A DNA stretch of 64,000 bases. Origin: Nicoliella lavandulae (GTDB taxonomy: Bacteria > Bacillota > Bacilli > Lactobacillales > Lactobacillaceae). The notes beneath the pieces are model-generated. The model had not been told where the DNA came from and made no database searches. It saw only the letters and a program-made list of their open reading frames with translations. The stretch spans positions 124,001 through 188,000 of the forward strand of contig NZ_JAWMWH010000003.1 in NCBI RefSeq assembly GCF_037546185.1, read 5' to 3'. A program made the translations under genes and the position numbers. Positions 8,495-16,537 of this stretch are shown here, one piece after another; within the stretch, counting starts at the first letter, position 1, and each line of letters opens with the position of its first letter.

Positions 8495-8557
8495 AAGCAT
8501 TGTCCCCCTCTGTTTGATATACTTAGGTAAGTTAAATTATAGGAAGTAGGTAATACA

Positions 8558-8821
8558 ATTAATAACCAAGTAAAACCTAAATACGTAATTGCACTAATTA
8601 TAGATATGATTGTCCTGATTGGCATTATAATTACTTTATTTGCTACAAGTGGTGAATATTTATCAGGTGTAATCATGCTAATCTTAGTTTATTTATTAAT
8701 GATTATAGCAGCAAGCGTTGCTCAAAAACATAATCAAAATGGCGTTTTTAGCAATCCTAAAGTTCCCCTAATTAGGGGAATTTTGTTTAATATTTTGTTC
8801 TTATTTGTAAAGGCAATATAA
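8558..8821 (+). CDS. Small membrane protein, apparent ATT start
   Basis: Reading from ATT at 8558 gives an 87-residue protein with two or three hydrophobic helices (VIALIIDMIVLIGIIITLF, VIMLILVYLLMIIAA, and a C-terminal ILFNILFLFV) and a short basic N-terminus. The first ATG in frame (8606) has no SD and would start in the middle of helix 1. The ATT has AGGAAGTAGG (8541-8550) 7 bases upstream. No ATG, GTG or TTG lies between. I therefore propose initiation at ATT. The gene diverges from CAP2 and ends in a 52-bp palindrome plus terminator. Function unknown. Confidence 0.5.
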   Translation: MNNQVKPKYVIALIIDMIVLIGIIITLFATSGEYLSGVIMLILVYLLMIIAASVAQKHNQNGVFSNPKVPLIRGILFNILFLFVKAI

Positions 8822-8870
8822 TAAATAACAAATTATTTAAAATTAATTTTAAATAATTTGTTATTTATTA
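8819..8870. repeat. Perfect 52-bp palindrome
   Basis: Positions 8819-8844 and 8845-8870 are exact reverse complements with no loop and almost only A/T. The palindrome overlaps the stop codon of the small membrane-protein gene and abuts a conventional terminator. Confidence 0.95.
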
Positions 8871-8905
8871 AAAAAAGCAACTCGTTAATTCGAGTTGCTT
8901 TTTTT
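8871..8905. terminator. Bidirectional intrinsic terminator
   Basis: A 14-bp stem (AAAAAAGCAACTCG) with a 6-nt loop, with A and T runs on either side, lies between the convergent genes ending at 8821 and 8923. Confidence 0.9.
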
Positions 8906-8922
8906 AATATTTAAATTTTATT

Positions 8923-9555
8923 TTAGTATGGGAATAATTCTGGGTTAGTTAATCCCTTACCATTTGCAACTTGTGGAAGAGTTAAAGTAGGAGCAATTTC
9001 CTTATTCTTAGCAGTAACTTGAACTGTTAAATTATAAGTATCAGGAAGACTCTTTAAAGTAAATTCAAAGTTTTCCTTGTTTCCGTTGCTATCAATAATT
9101 TTAGTCCCATTAAAGAATACACGGTAATTGTAATTCTTTTCACCATTAGTTAATATTCTAAATACAGCACCATCAGACTTGGTACGATCAATAGTATAGT
9201 AACTAGGTGTCTTAGTTACATATTGAGACTTAGTAACAGAATAGCTCTTGGTAATCTTCTTACCAGCCTTAGTTGTACCATAAACATGGAAAGTACCCTT
9301 ACCAGTAAATTCTTTAGCAATTGAGAACTTCTTACTCTTTAATGAAGCAGTTGAGAAGCTCTTGCTTCCATACTTAATTACAACCTTTTTAACATCCTTA
9401 TTTGATGCAGATCCCTTAAAGTTAATTTTACCATCATTATAGGTAACACTAGTCTTTAAAGTAGCGGTTGTACTAGCGTTAGCAACATGATTAACTGCAA
9501 ACAATGGTGATAAAACACCAGCAACTAATGCAGTTGCAATAATTTGTTTTTTCAT
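8923..9555 (-). CDS. Secreted beta-rich protein of unknown function
   Basis: A 210-residue exported protein with a signal peptide (about 1-27, MKKQIIATALVAGVLSPLFA then an NASTT site). The mature part begins as an Ig-like strand series: LKTSVTYNDGKINFKGSASN, VKKVVIKYGSKSFS, GTFHVYGTTKAGKKITKSYSV. This resembles the bacterial Ig-like folds of secreted lactobacillus proteins. A second beta segment follows (YRVFFNGTKIIDSNG, TLKSLPDTYNLTVQVTAKNKE). There is no catalytic signature, lipobox or LPXTG motif. SD aaaggag and ATG fix the start. Possibly an adhesin-like or matrix protein; function not assigned. Confidence 0.65.
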   Translation of the reverse strand: MKKQIIATALVAGVLSPLFAVNHVANASTTATLKTSVTYNDGKINFKGSASNKDVKKVVIKYGSKSFSTASLKSKKFSIAKEFTGKGTFHVYGTTKAGKKITKSYSVTKSQYVTKTPSYYTIDRTKSDGAVFRILTNGEKNYNYRVFFNGTKIIDSNGNKENFEFTLKSLPDTYNLTVQVTAKNKEIAPTLTLPQVANGKGLTNPELFPY

Positions 9556-9669
9556 CTTTAAAAAACTCCTTTATATATAAACTATGGTTATTATATCATC
9601 TTAGAAAGGTAAAAAACAAACGCTGTCAATTCTTAACAGTTTTGTAATACCAGTAATAGTTTAATAAAA

Positions 9670-10008
9670 TTATTTCTTTGGATTTTTATCTTGTTCAATG
9701 TATTGTGCTAGAACTTGTTCCGTTTCACTTAGTTGTTTTTCTAAGTAAGATACTAGCGTTTCACCAGTACTCTTATTTAATGACTTAAATTCTTTTTTAG
9801 AATTCATTTTTGTTACGTTTCCAGTAATTACAACCGGTGAGAGGAAATATTTTTTTTGGAGATGATTCTGAACGAGCGCAACACTACCAATCGACAATGA
9901 AGACTTTAACCTAGCAGGAACATGAAACATATATGCTTTTGGAAATAATGGCTTATTCTTACTAAATTGAATAAAGTGGACAATCGCGGTGTTATACTTT
10001 AATGTCAT
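9670..10008 (-). CDS. Hypothetical cytosolic protein (112 aa)
   Basis: A 112-residue protein without signal peptide or membrane helix. The N-terminal 70 residues are beta-predicted (TLKYNTAIVHFIQFSKNKPLFPKAYMFHVP, LSIGSVALVQNHLQKKYFLSPVVITGNV) and read like a small barrel. The C-terminus is an acidic/basic helix (ETLVSYLEKQLSETEQVLAQYI). SD gaggt precedes the ATG. It has no obvious operon partner. I do not recognise the family. Confidence 0.6.
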   Translation of the reverse strand: MTLKYNTAIVHFIQFSKNKPLFPKAYMFHVPARLKSSLSIGSVALVQNHLQKKYFLSPVVITGNVTKMNSKKEFKSLNKSTGETLVSYLEKQLSETEQVLAQYIEQDKNPKK

Positions 10009-10137
10009 TTGATTATATACCTCACAATAATATATTTATAACTACATTATAACAGACAAATGTTTAAATAAATAAAAAATAGATCAATTACAAATTTTTT
10101 ATAATAAATTTTAAATGATTTATTATAAATATCCAAA

Positions 10138-10171
10138 ATAAAAGACGTCTAACAAAGTTAAACGTCTTTTA
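10138..10171 (-). terminator. Intrinsic terminator
   Basis: Stem AAAAGACGT / ACGTCTTTT flanked by A and T runs. It lies just upstream of the 9670 gene and just past the stop of the GH20 gene, which it terminates. Confidence 0.75.
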
Positions 10172-10175
10172 ACCC

Positions 10176-11312
10176 TTAGTTAAATTCATTAATTCGCTTG
10201 AAGTAAGCATCTAACCAAGGAACTGTATCAGCCTGAATTTGAGCACCTGTGTATTTGGTATTAGGATTAGACCAAATAGAAACTGCACTACCGATATTAT
10301 TACCATTTGGTGCTTGATCGGTAACATCCAAGTCATTCCACATTCCAGAATTAAAACCAGAAAGTTGGTTTTTAAAATCAGCCAAATTAGCCTTATTTAG
10401 GCTACCATTATCAACAACAATATATGTCATTGCTTGATTATTATTAATTGTCTTGATTCCAGCATTATTAATTTCAGGAAGGCTAGCATTCTCAGCTAAT
10501 AGATGTTTACGATTACTTGGATCTGTAACAGCACTACTTTGACTCCAATAGTTAACTACGATTGTTTTATCGTACTTATTAACTTGAGATTTCATAATAC
10601 TATCATTCCATACCATCATAACTTTGCCATGTGATCTTAAATAACGATTAATATTATTATCAAATTGACGAATGCCAACTTCATCATCATGACCATCAAT
10701 TGAAATTTCGTCTCCACCAGTTCCAAAATAACTGTTCTTAGGAAGTAATGGCATGTACTCAGCAATTATTTTTTTATAGAGATTTGCTTCTCGATCATCG
10801 AAGTTAAACTCATTGCTAAATGACATCATTGACTTCAAATGAGGATACTTCTTTGCCTTTAGTAATTGAATTGCAGCCTTATTATGACCAGGAAATTCAA
10901 TTTCTGGAAAAACAGAAACATGTTTTTGCTTTCCATAGGCAATTAATTCTTTTAACTGTTGCTTAGATAGAAATGGCTTATTCGTTTTTTTATTAATATA
11001 TTCACCATTTACATACTTAGCATTCTTTGTGGTTTGACCAAGAAATTTATTTTCAATTCCAAAGTTCTCGTTATCAGTTAAATGAAGCATCAGATAACTA
11101 CCTTTATCCTTACTGATGGTATCTATAAATTTTTTAATAGTTTCGGGCTTATAGTAAGTACGGGCTGCATCTAAATTAAGTCCTGAAACAATTCCATATG
11201 TCTTAACATGGTCATTTTCTTCACTGTTTTGATTAATTCTGAAAATAATCCCAGCAACAATGATAATGACTAATATGACTGGAATGATTAATATTTTAAT
11301 CCAGCGTTTCAT
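10176..11312 (-). CDS. Membrane-anchored GH20 beta-N-acetylhexosaminidase
   Basis: A 378-residue glycosidase. Residues 7-26 form an uncleaved hydrophobic anchor (IKILIIPVILVIIIVAGIIF) with a basic N-terminus, so the enzyme should be tethered outside the membrane. The catalytic TIM barrel begins near residue 40. GH20 signatures are LMLHLTDNENFGIE, HVSVFPEIEFPGHNKA and YFGTGGDEIS, whose Asp201-Glu202 pair is the polariser and acid/base of substrate-assisted catalysis. Tryptophans in MMVWNDS and VNYWSQS fit the sugar pocket. GH20 enzymes remove terminal GlcNAc or GalNAc from glycans; peptidoglycan fragments, chitin or host glycans are possible substrates. It is a single-gene unit. Confidence 0.85.
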   Translation of the reverse strand: MKRWIKILIIPVILVIIIVAGIIFRINQNSEENDHVKTYGIVSGLNLDAARTYYKPETIKKFIDTISKDKGSYLMLHLTDNENFGIENKFLGQTTKNAKYVNGEYINKKTNKPFLSKQQLKELIAYGKQKHVSVFPEIEFPGHNKAAIQLLKAKKYPHLKSMMSFSNEFNFDDREANLYKKIIAEYMPLLPKNSYFGTGGDEISIDGHDDEVGIRQFDNNINRYLRSHGKVMMVWNDSIMKSQVNKYDKTIVVNYWSQSSAVTDPSNRKHLLAENASLPEINNAGIKTINNNQAMTYIVVDNGSLNKANLADFKNQLSGFNSGMWNDLDVTDQAPNGNNIGSAVSIWSNPNTKYTGAQIQADTVPWLDAYFKRINEFN

Positions 11313-11423
11313 TTTTATGCTCCTTTTTACTTTGTCTCTTACTATTGTAACTTATTTTAGGTAAAAAAAATATAAATATATTAATAATAAGTAATTAATT
11401 ATTAAAAATAAAATACTTATTAC

Positions 11424-11455
11424 AAAAAAGGGATAGCAAGAGTTGCTATCCTTTA
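11424..11455 (-). terminator. Intrinsic terminator of the parA operon
   Basis: Stem GGATAGCAA / TTGCTATCC with a 3-nt loop, flanked by A and T runs, immediately after the small partition gene. Confidence 0.85.
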
Positions 11456-11456
11456 A

Positions 11457-11774
11457 TTATTTACGTTTTTTATCCAAAATCTTCTTCATTGTCTTATATT
11501 CAATCTTTTCTTCATCAGTTAAATTATCCACTGCAGATTCAGAAAGTTGACCTAACAATTCAGTCACACTATCTAATCCTAAAACACTAACTAGTGCATT
11601 TAATTGATTAGCAGTATCTACAGAAACTCTTATACTTGTTGACTTTTCACGTTGTTTACGAGATTTTTCAATCTTTTTAATTTTATTATCGCCTAATTCA
11701 TTTCTGGAAAAAACATTTTTAGGCATTTTGTTACGACTTTGGTTTTCAAGATTCTTTCGTAATAAATCACTCAT
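11457..11774 (-). CDS. Small ParB-like partner of ParA (probable ribbon-helix-helix centromere-binding protein)
   Basis: A 105-residue basic protein that starts one base after the parA stop, so the two are translationally coupled. The N-terminal 45 residues are Lys/Arg/Asn-rich and probably disordered. Residues 46-80 (STSIRVSVDTANQLNALVSVLGLDSVTELLGQL) look like a ribbon-helix-helix domain. An acidic/basic C-terminal helix follows. Its size and position match the small centromere-binding adaptors of type Ib partition systems, which recruit ParA to a parS-like site and often repress the operon. The ATACATGTAT repeats upstream of parA are candidate sites. No symbol is given because sequence families of these adaptors are very diverse. 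Confidence 0.7.
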   Translation of the reverse strand: MSDLLRKNLENQSRNKMPKNVFSRNELGDNKIKKIEKSRKQREKSTSIRVSVDTANQLNALVSVLGLDSVTELLGQLSESAVDNLTDEEKIEYKTMKKILDKKRK

Positions 11775-11775
11775 A

Positions 11776-12597
11776 TTATTTCACCCGCTTAATAAATTCA
11801 TCTGTAATTTTATCATATAGGTAATGAACCTTTTTATCATGAATATCATATTTTTGAGATGGATTATCCGGATCGACAATTCCAATAATATCATAACGTT
11901 TTAATCGTTCCATGTTTTTAACAATTGTTTCAAAAACATTTTCATTCCCAAATTGTTTTTTAGCCTGGTCTAAAATTAATTGATCTACTTGTGATTTTTT
12001 CTTCAATAATACTGGTAAAATTCCTGAAATATCATAATCAGCTTTATAATTATCGATTAATTCTTGTAAATACTCAATATATGCTTCGGCACCTGTATAT
12101 GAACGTTCTTGAGTTTGTAAAACAACAATAACGTATCTAGATGCCATTAAAGCGGAATCAGTAAACAAACTAACTGTAGGTGGAGTATCAATGATAATAT
12201 AATCAAATTGATCTTCTAATGGTTCCAACAGCTTAGAAAAATGAACCGCTCTTTGATATTGACTTTCTGCACCAGGATATAATTTTTCTAAATACAATGG
12301 GTAAGACGTAAAGTCAGCAAAGCTAGGCAACAAATACAAATTATCTTTAATTTTAGTAACAATACTTTCTATATTATTATTACTAATTGCTGTCATTAAC
12401 GTTGTATCAAATTGTACTACTTCTTTAGTCTGTGCCTGCTTAGTTGCTAAATATAAAGCGGTTGCATTTGCTTGAGGATCTAAATCAACCACCAGGGTTT
12501 TATAACCCTTTTTTGAAAGATGGTAAGCAATCATACAACTATTAGTTGTCTTACCGGTACCACCTTTAAAATTACCAAAAGTAACGATTTTTGCCAT
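11776..12597 (-). CDS. parA: ParA-family partition ATPase, plasmid type
   Basis: A 273-residue Walker-type ATPase. The deviant Walker A motif is at residues 10-17 (FKGGTGKTT). DLDPQANAT follows near 40, and a Walker B-like strand YIIIDTPPTVS near 125. The protein lacks an N-terminal HTH, which fits type Ib ParA. It binds ATP, coats nucleoid DNA non-specifically and is moved by its partner to segregate a replicon. It is divergent from the repA gene at 13341 with a 743-bp control region between, the layout of RepA_N plasmids such as pAD1. A second, distinct ParA lies at 25661; the two share the core motifs but are clearly diverged. Confidence 0.88.
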   Translation of the reverse strand: MAKIVTFGNFKGGTGKTTNSCMIAYHLSKKGYKTLVVDLDPQANATALYLATKQAQTKEVVQFDTTLMTAISNNNIESIVTKIKDNLYLLPSFADFTSYPLYLEKLYPGAESQYQRAVHFSKLLEPLEDQFDYIIIDTPPTVSLFTDSALMASRYVIVVLQTQERSYTGAEAYIEYLQELIDNYKADYDISGILPVLLKKKSQVDQLILDQAKKQFGNENVFETIVKNMERLKRYDIIGIVDPDNPSQKYDIHDKKVHYLYDKITDEFIKRVK

Positions 12598-12778
12598 AAA
12601 GTCTACTCCTTAAAAAAAATTTCAAAAAAATTTTTTGTGTGCATTCATGTAGTAATGTATTTTTATATTATTTAATACAAGTATTATATAATACTTGTAG
12701 TCATGTATGCAAAGAAAATCCTTCTAAAAGTACTTATATCAGTGATTTTCCAAGAGGCGTGTATTATTGAATACACGA

Positions 12779-12836
12779 ATACATGTATGATTATATATTA
12801 GCATTCTTATATACATGTATTTATTAATACATGTAT
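12779..12836. repeat. Three copies of the palindrome ATACATGTAT (candidate partition site or operator)
   Basis: Exact 10-bp palindromes lie at 12779-12788, 12811-12820 and 12827-12836. The last is followed by a related inverted pair (ATGCAAGCAT). Related half sites occur near 12632-12660. Centre spacings are 32 and 16 bp, so sites fall on similar helix faces. They lie upstream of parA, where the small partner would be expected to bind. Confidence 0.7.
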
Positions 12837-12986
12837 GCAAGCATACATAAAAATAAGCTATTGACTATTATTTTTATTACGGTTATTCTTTTCATGTAAT
12901 AAAAAAGACTTCCAAATTGGAAGCCTCAAAAATTACAAATTATAAAAAAGCAATGTATGCTTAGAAAATATATAAATTAAAATATA

Positions 12987-13077
12987 GAAAAAAGAGTGTC
13001 CTTAGCAAGCTGTTCACAGCAGCAGACCAAGAAAGAATGTAACAAGTACCCAAATTACTTGCTAACCCTAAACACTC
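12987..13077 (-). ncRNA. Probable countertranscript RNA antisense to the repA leader
   Basis: On the minus strand, GAGTGT and TTAGCAAG-type arms pair as follows: 12994-12999 with 13072-13077, and 13002-13009 with 13058-13065. The foldback ends in a run of T (12987-12993), like a terminator. A transcript in this direction would be antisense to the repA 5' leader. RepA_N plasmids such as pSK41 control RepA with such an RNA. Promoter not assigned. Confidence 0.55.
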
Positions 13078-13285
13078 TAATTGAATAAACTATTAATATT
13101 AAATATTAAATATTAATTGTTAATACTATTTAATTAAAAGCCAATACACAGACAGTAAAAGCTAAAAATAATTAATCACTTAGTTAGATTATGAATCTAA
13201 CTGATGAATACATTATAGCCTAAAGGCTTCAGTATTGCAATATTAATAGCTTATTTAGTTAGGCCTAAAATACATATTTTAGATT

Positions 13286-13320
13286 AGGGAAGCAAGTAAA
13301 AGTACTTGGCTCCCTTTTTT
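13286..13320 (+). promoter_or_regulatory. Attenuator-like hairpin immediately upstream of repA
   Basis: AGGGAAGCAAGTA pairs with TACTTGGCTCCCT (one or two mismatches) and is followed by six T. The repA SD (AGGAGG) starts only about 10 bases later, so termination here would switch repA off. The arm AGCAAGT resembles part of the antisense RNA stem (CTTGCTAA), a plausible link to its control. Confidence 0.6.
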
Positions 13321-13340
13321 CTATTCCAGGAGGAATAGCT

Positions 13341-14300
13341 ATGCAATTTATTATGGTTGACATTGATCTTATTAAAAATAAAAACATTTCAAATGATGAA
13401 ATTATCGCTTACTCACTTTTATGCGATCGAATGAAATCATCAAGAACTAGCCAAAACTTTTTCGATGTAAAAATGTCTGATTACTATGTTATTTACACGC
13501 TAGAAGAAATGGCGGAATCTTTAAAGGTATCGATTAGAAAAGTTAGTCAAATTTTTGCAGGCCTAGTTAAAAAAGGATTCTTAACTAAAAAGAAACAGTT
13601 TAGTCGAGCTGATAAACTCTTTTTACCAAAAATGAAGTCAGCTAACCAGCAGAATTTGCAATCCAAACCTGCAGAATCTGCTAGTCCTAAGATGCAAAAT
13701 ATGCAACCTAATCAAAGTCAAGTGAATCAGAAAAATCAATCAGAGATTGATACAGTTAATACAAAACAACTCAAAAAATCCAAAATAATTGAAAAATGGA
13801 AAAACGCTGTTTCAGGTAAATTAAAATTAAATCAATTGGTAATTGATCAAATTCTGAAATTTACTAATCAAGATGTAAAAAAAGCTCATAGACTAATCGG
13901 CATTATTATAAATGCTAAAACCAATGTTGCTAAAAATAATGGCCTATTAAATAGTCCGATTTCAAGATTCGAATCAAATGTTAACTTAGGCGCAAAATTA
14001 GCAACTAAGTTAAATCATGTTTTTAGCTATATTCCAGCCAAATTGGAAGCCCAAGCTAAATACCTTACTTGTGCAATGAAAAAGTTCTTTTTAGAAGCAT
14101 TTGGGCTAAAAAAAGATGAATTAGTGCAACCGGTAGCTAAAAGCAGTAATGATAATCGTGATTTACGGCCTAGCTGGATGAAAAATCCAGATGAATTAAA
14201 ACCAGAACCATTTTCTAAAGAAGAAGTAACTGCTGTTGAAAAGAAATTAGCTAAGATTAGATCAAAACGTAAAAATAACAAAGTAAATAATCTAGTTTAA
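13341..14300 (+). CDS. repA: RepA_N-family plasmid replication initiator
   Basis: A 319-residue protein. Residues 1-100 match the RepA_N winged-helix pattern: ISNDEIIAYSLLCDRMKSS, then YYVIYTLEEMAESLKV, then VSQIFAGLVKKGFLTKKKQ. This domain opens the origin in low-copy theta plasmids of Gram-positive bacteria. A Gln/Asn/Ser-rich linker spans about 101-150. The host-specific C-terminal part is basic and helical and ends KKLAKIRSKRKNNKVN. The SD AGGAGG is 8-9 bases before the ATG. Together with parA and its partner it makes a complete stability module. Its presence beside suf and nrd genes means an integrated plasmid, or that the contig is itself a secondary replicon. Confidence 0.85.
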   Translation: MQFIMVDIDLIKNKNISNDEIIAYSLLCDRMKSSRTSQNFFDVKMSDYYVIYTLEEMAESLKVSIRKVSQIFAGLVKKGFLTKKKQFSRADKLFLPKMKSANQQNLQSKPAESASPKMQNMQPNQSQVNQKNQSEIDTVNTKQLKKSKIIEKWKNAVSGKLKLNQLVIDQILKFTNQDVKKAHRLIGIIINAKTNVAKNNGLLNSPISRFESNVNLGAKLATKLNHVFSYIPAKLEAQAKYLTCAMKKFFLEAFGLKKDELVQPVAKSSNDNRDLRPSWMKNPDELKPEPFSKEEVTAVEKKLAKIRSKRKNNKVNNLV

Positions 14301-14330
14301 ATAAATCAATTAAAATATCCTTTAATTTAA

Positions 14331-14366
14331 CTGATTTAAGCTAATTTAAGTCTGATTAGCTTAAAT
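14331..14366. other. Inverted repeat after repA
   Basis: GATTTAAGCTAA pairs with TTAGCTTAAATC around an 11- to 12-nt loop. No T-run follows, so it may be a weak terminator or a protein site at the edge of the plasmid-like module. Confidence 0.5.
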
Positions 14367-14486
14367 CATGCAATTAATACTAAAAGCGTTAAAAAAGCTA
14401 ATAATAGCTTTAATTATACTATTAGCTGTTATAAGGATTTGCTAAAATTAATTATTTATAACTTATATTTTGTAATTAATTTTAAA

Positions 14487-15260
14487 TTACATGTCGCTAT
14501 TAGCACGTTTAGTTGCTTTAATAACTGCATTTCTAAAGCCATTTGCTTCTAGCTCTGTAACACCTTGAATCGTAGTGCCACCAGGTGAAGTCACTTGATC
14601 TTTTAGTTCTGCAGGAGTCTTACCAGTTTTGAAAGCTAGTTGTCCAGAACCAGCTACCATACTAGCAATGACTTCATATGCAGAATTACGATCAAGACCA
14701 CTTTCTACAGCTGCATCAGCCATTGCGTCCATAAATAAATCAACAAAAGCAGGACCACATCCACCAACAGTTCCCATGATTCCTAAATTAGCTTCTTTAG
14801 TAGTGATTACATTACCAAGCAAATTAAGGATATTTGTAGCTATTACTTGAGCTTTATCACTAGCAGCATCAAAGCAAGTGGCAATCGTTCCAGCGTTTAC
14901 AGAAACGGGAGTGTTTGGAACAATAGAGACAATTGGATTATTTGGCAGGACCTCTTTAATACTTTCAATTTTAACCCCACCGGCAGCAGAGATAATAACT
15001 GTGTTTTGGTCAATACCATCTAGTTGAGCTAAAGTATCAACAGTAATTGGTGCAGGAATAGTTGCAATAATAGCATCTAACGTAATTTGTTTGAATTGCT
15101 TTAAATCGTTGAATAATTCAAATCCGATTTGTTGACTTAATTTAGTTACTCGTGGATTATCATGGTTCATAGCATAAATATTTTTTGCATCGACTTTGTT
15201 TGCGAGTCCTTCAATAATTGCACTTCCCATGTTACCAACGCCTAATACTCCAATTTTCAT
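14487..15260 (-). CDS. proC: Pyrroline-5-carboxylate reductase
   Basis: A 257-residue enzyme of the P5CR family that reduces 1-pyrroline-5-carboxylate to L-proline with NAD(P)H, the last step of proline synthesis. The N-terminal Rossmann motif is MKIGVLGVGNMGSAI (residues 1-15). The dimerisation domain carries VGGCGPAFVDLFMDAMADAAV, and the C-terminal signature is QVTSPGGTTIQGVTELE, with the catalytic/substrate loop SPGGTT. The length is typical (about 260). It is transcribed alone between the plasmid-like module and glcU. No proA or proB is near, so P5C may come from arginine or ornithine metabolism; that is inference. Confidence 0.95.
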   Translation of the reverse strand: MKIGVLGVGNMGSAIIEGLANKVDAKNIYAMNHDNPRVTKLSQQIGFELFNDLKQFKQITLDAIIATIPAPITVDTLAQLDGIDQNTVIISAAGGVKIESIKEVLPNNPIVSIVPNTPVSVNAGTIATCFDAASDKAQVIATNILNLLGNVITTKEANLGIMGTVGGCGPAFVDLFMDAMADAAVESGLDRNSAYEVIASMVAGSGQLAFKTGKTPAELKDQVTSPGGTTIQGVTELEANGFRNAVIKATKRANSDM

Positions 15261-15332
15261 AATTTAATTCGCTCACTTTCTTATTTAATTATGTCTATTA
15301 TAGTCTACCTATTTCACTATTTTTTAGTCAAA

Positions 15333-15365
15333 CAAAAAACGCCATTGGACGATTATCCAATGGCG
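15333..15365 (-). terminator. Intrinsic terminator of the sugar-uptake gene
   Basis: Stem CGCCATTGGA / TCCAATGGCG with the T-run on the minus strand, 23 bp past the stop of the gene at 15388. Confidence 0.9.
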
Positions 15366-15387
15366 CGTGAAACGATGCGAATAAAAT

Positions 15388-16269
15388 TTATTTACCTAAT
15401 GATCCAGTAATAATCCCACCGATCACTACGATTACTAGACCAATTGAAACATAGATGAGTCCCTTTTTACTTTTTTCTTCTCCTAGGAATAAGACCCCAC
15501 TTAGAGTTGAAACGATGACACTCATTTGGGATAGGGTAAATCCAGTTGCAATTCCATTTACTTTTGCAGAATACATGTAAACGGCAGTTGCAATTCCAAA
15601 ATCAATTCCCACTAAAATGTTAGCAAATGACTTCTTTTGAATTAATGGATGTGGTTCATTCTTATTCCGATAAAAGAATGAAATGATAACTGCTGCAAGT
15701 ACCATTCCAATTGCTTGTGGGAAAAAGGCGCTCCATCCATCAACATCTGGAATTTGAGGTAGTGCTGAAAAACCAACGTAACCAATTGTTCCAAGTAGTA
15801 ACACAATGGTTCCCTTTTTCAACTTTGCTGGGTCAAGCCCTTTACTTTGATCGGCTTGATCAGTTTTAGTTGTAAATAAAATTCCAATAATAATTAGGAT
15901 TAAGGCAAAGAATCCAAGTGCTTTATCAATGCCAGTTTGCCATTCACCAAGGAATAAAACTCCTACGACCGATGTACCAACTAGTTGAGCACCAGTTGAG
16001 ATTGGCATGGCTCTAGAAACACCTATTTCTGGAAATGACCAGTATTGCGATAATTGACCGCATGCCCAACATGCTCCAGACAATAGGCACCAAAAGATAG
16101 CACTGCTTGATACTTGTGGATGCCTAAACAATGCAATGACAATAGCAACAATTAAGGCACCATAAGTATTACCCACTAACTGGTTAATTGGTTTTCCACC
16201 AGTTTTACCGGCAATCAATGGCATTAGCCCCCATAGAGCAGCTGGAATTAGTCCGATTAAAATATTCAT
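15388..16269 (-). CDS. GRP/GlcU-family sugar uptake protein
   Basis: A 293-residue integral membrane protein with about ten hydrophobic helices arranged as two DMT-like halves. It has the family start MNILIGLIPAALWGLMPLIAGKTGG and the repeated pattern GQLSQYWSFPEIGVSRAMPIS and GFTLSQMSVIVSTLSGVLFLGE. GlcU and RbsU of this family import glucose or ribose using the proton gradient; which sugar is used cannot be told. SD aaggag precedes the ATG. Catabolite-responsive-element-like sites lie upstream at 16382 and 16445, consistent with carbon control. Confidence 0.88.
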   Translation of the reverse strand: MNILIGLIPAALWGLMPLIAGKTGGKPINQLVGNTYGALIVAIVIALFRHPQVSSSAIFWCLLSGACWACGQLSQYWSFPEIGVSRAMPISTGAQLVGTSVVGVLFLGEWQTGIDKALGFFALILIIIGILFTTKTDQADQSKGLDPAKLKKGTIVLLLGTIGYVGFSALPQIPDVDGWSAFFPQAIGMVLAAVIISFFYRNKNEPHPLIQKKSFANILVGIDFGIATAVYMYSAKVNGIATGFTLSQMSVIVSTLSGVLFLGEEKSKKGLIYVSIGLVIVVIGGIITGSLGK

Positions 16270-16381
16270 TTTTAATGACTCCTTATTTAGTTAACATTTA
16301 ATTTAATTTAATGTAATTATTGTATACCAAATTTATAGTTAGGTAAATATGAAAGTGCTTACAAACACTATGAAAACAGCA

Positions 16382-16397
16382 ATGAAAGCGTATTCAG
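16382..16397. promoter_or_regulatory. CcpA cre-like site
   Basis: ATGAAAGCGTATTCAG fits the cre consensus WTGNAANCGNWWNCAW at every position except the last. It lies between the diverging sugar-uptake gene and the YczE-like gene. Confidence 0.6.
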
Positions 16398-16444
16398 ACT
16401 GGGATTAACTAATAAATTAAATAATAAAAATAATTTTTTAATTT

Positions 16445-16460
16445 TTGTAAGCGCTTTATT
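16445..16460. promoter_or_regulatory. Second cre-like site, weaker
   Basis: TTGTAAGCGCTTTATT keeps the central AAGCGCTT palindrome of cre sites but misses the terminal CA. It is 63 bp from the first site, in the same divergent promoter region. Confidence 0.45.
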
Positions 16461-16537
16461 TAAATATTAATTAAAAATGGTATATAATATACATGTAGAT
16501 TATTTTTGTTTCTTCAATAATAAAGGAGTTGGTTTTA

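Larger units (their letters stand above)
12598..13340. other. Plasmid-type replication/partition control region
   Basis: 743 bp without a protein gene between divergent parA and repA. From left to right it holds an A/T-rich parA leader, palindromic ATACATGTAT repeats (12779-12836), a small hairpin (12909-12923), a long foldback with a U-run on the minus strand (12987-13077), a hairpin AGTTAGATT/AATCTAACT (13180-13200) and an attenuator-like hairpin just before the repA SD (13286-13320). No DnaA-box cluster was recognised. It resembles the par site plus antisense-RNA leader of RepA_N plasmids; the replication origin itself may be inside repA, as in that family. Confidence 0.65.

Noticed and set aside
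8491..8676. 61-codon hydrophobic frame on the minus strand
   Set aside because: It overlaps the promoter region and start of two better-supported genes and has no SD.
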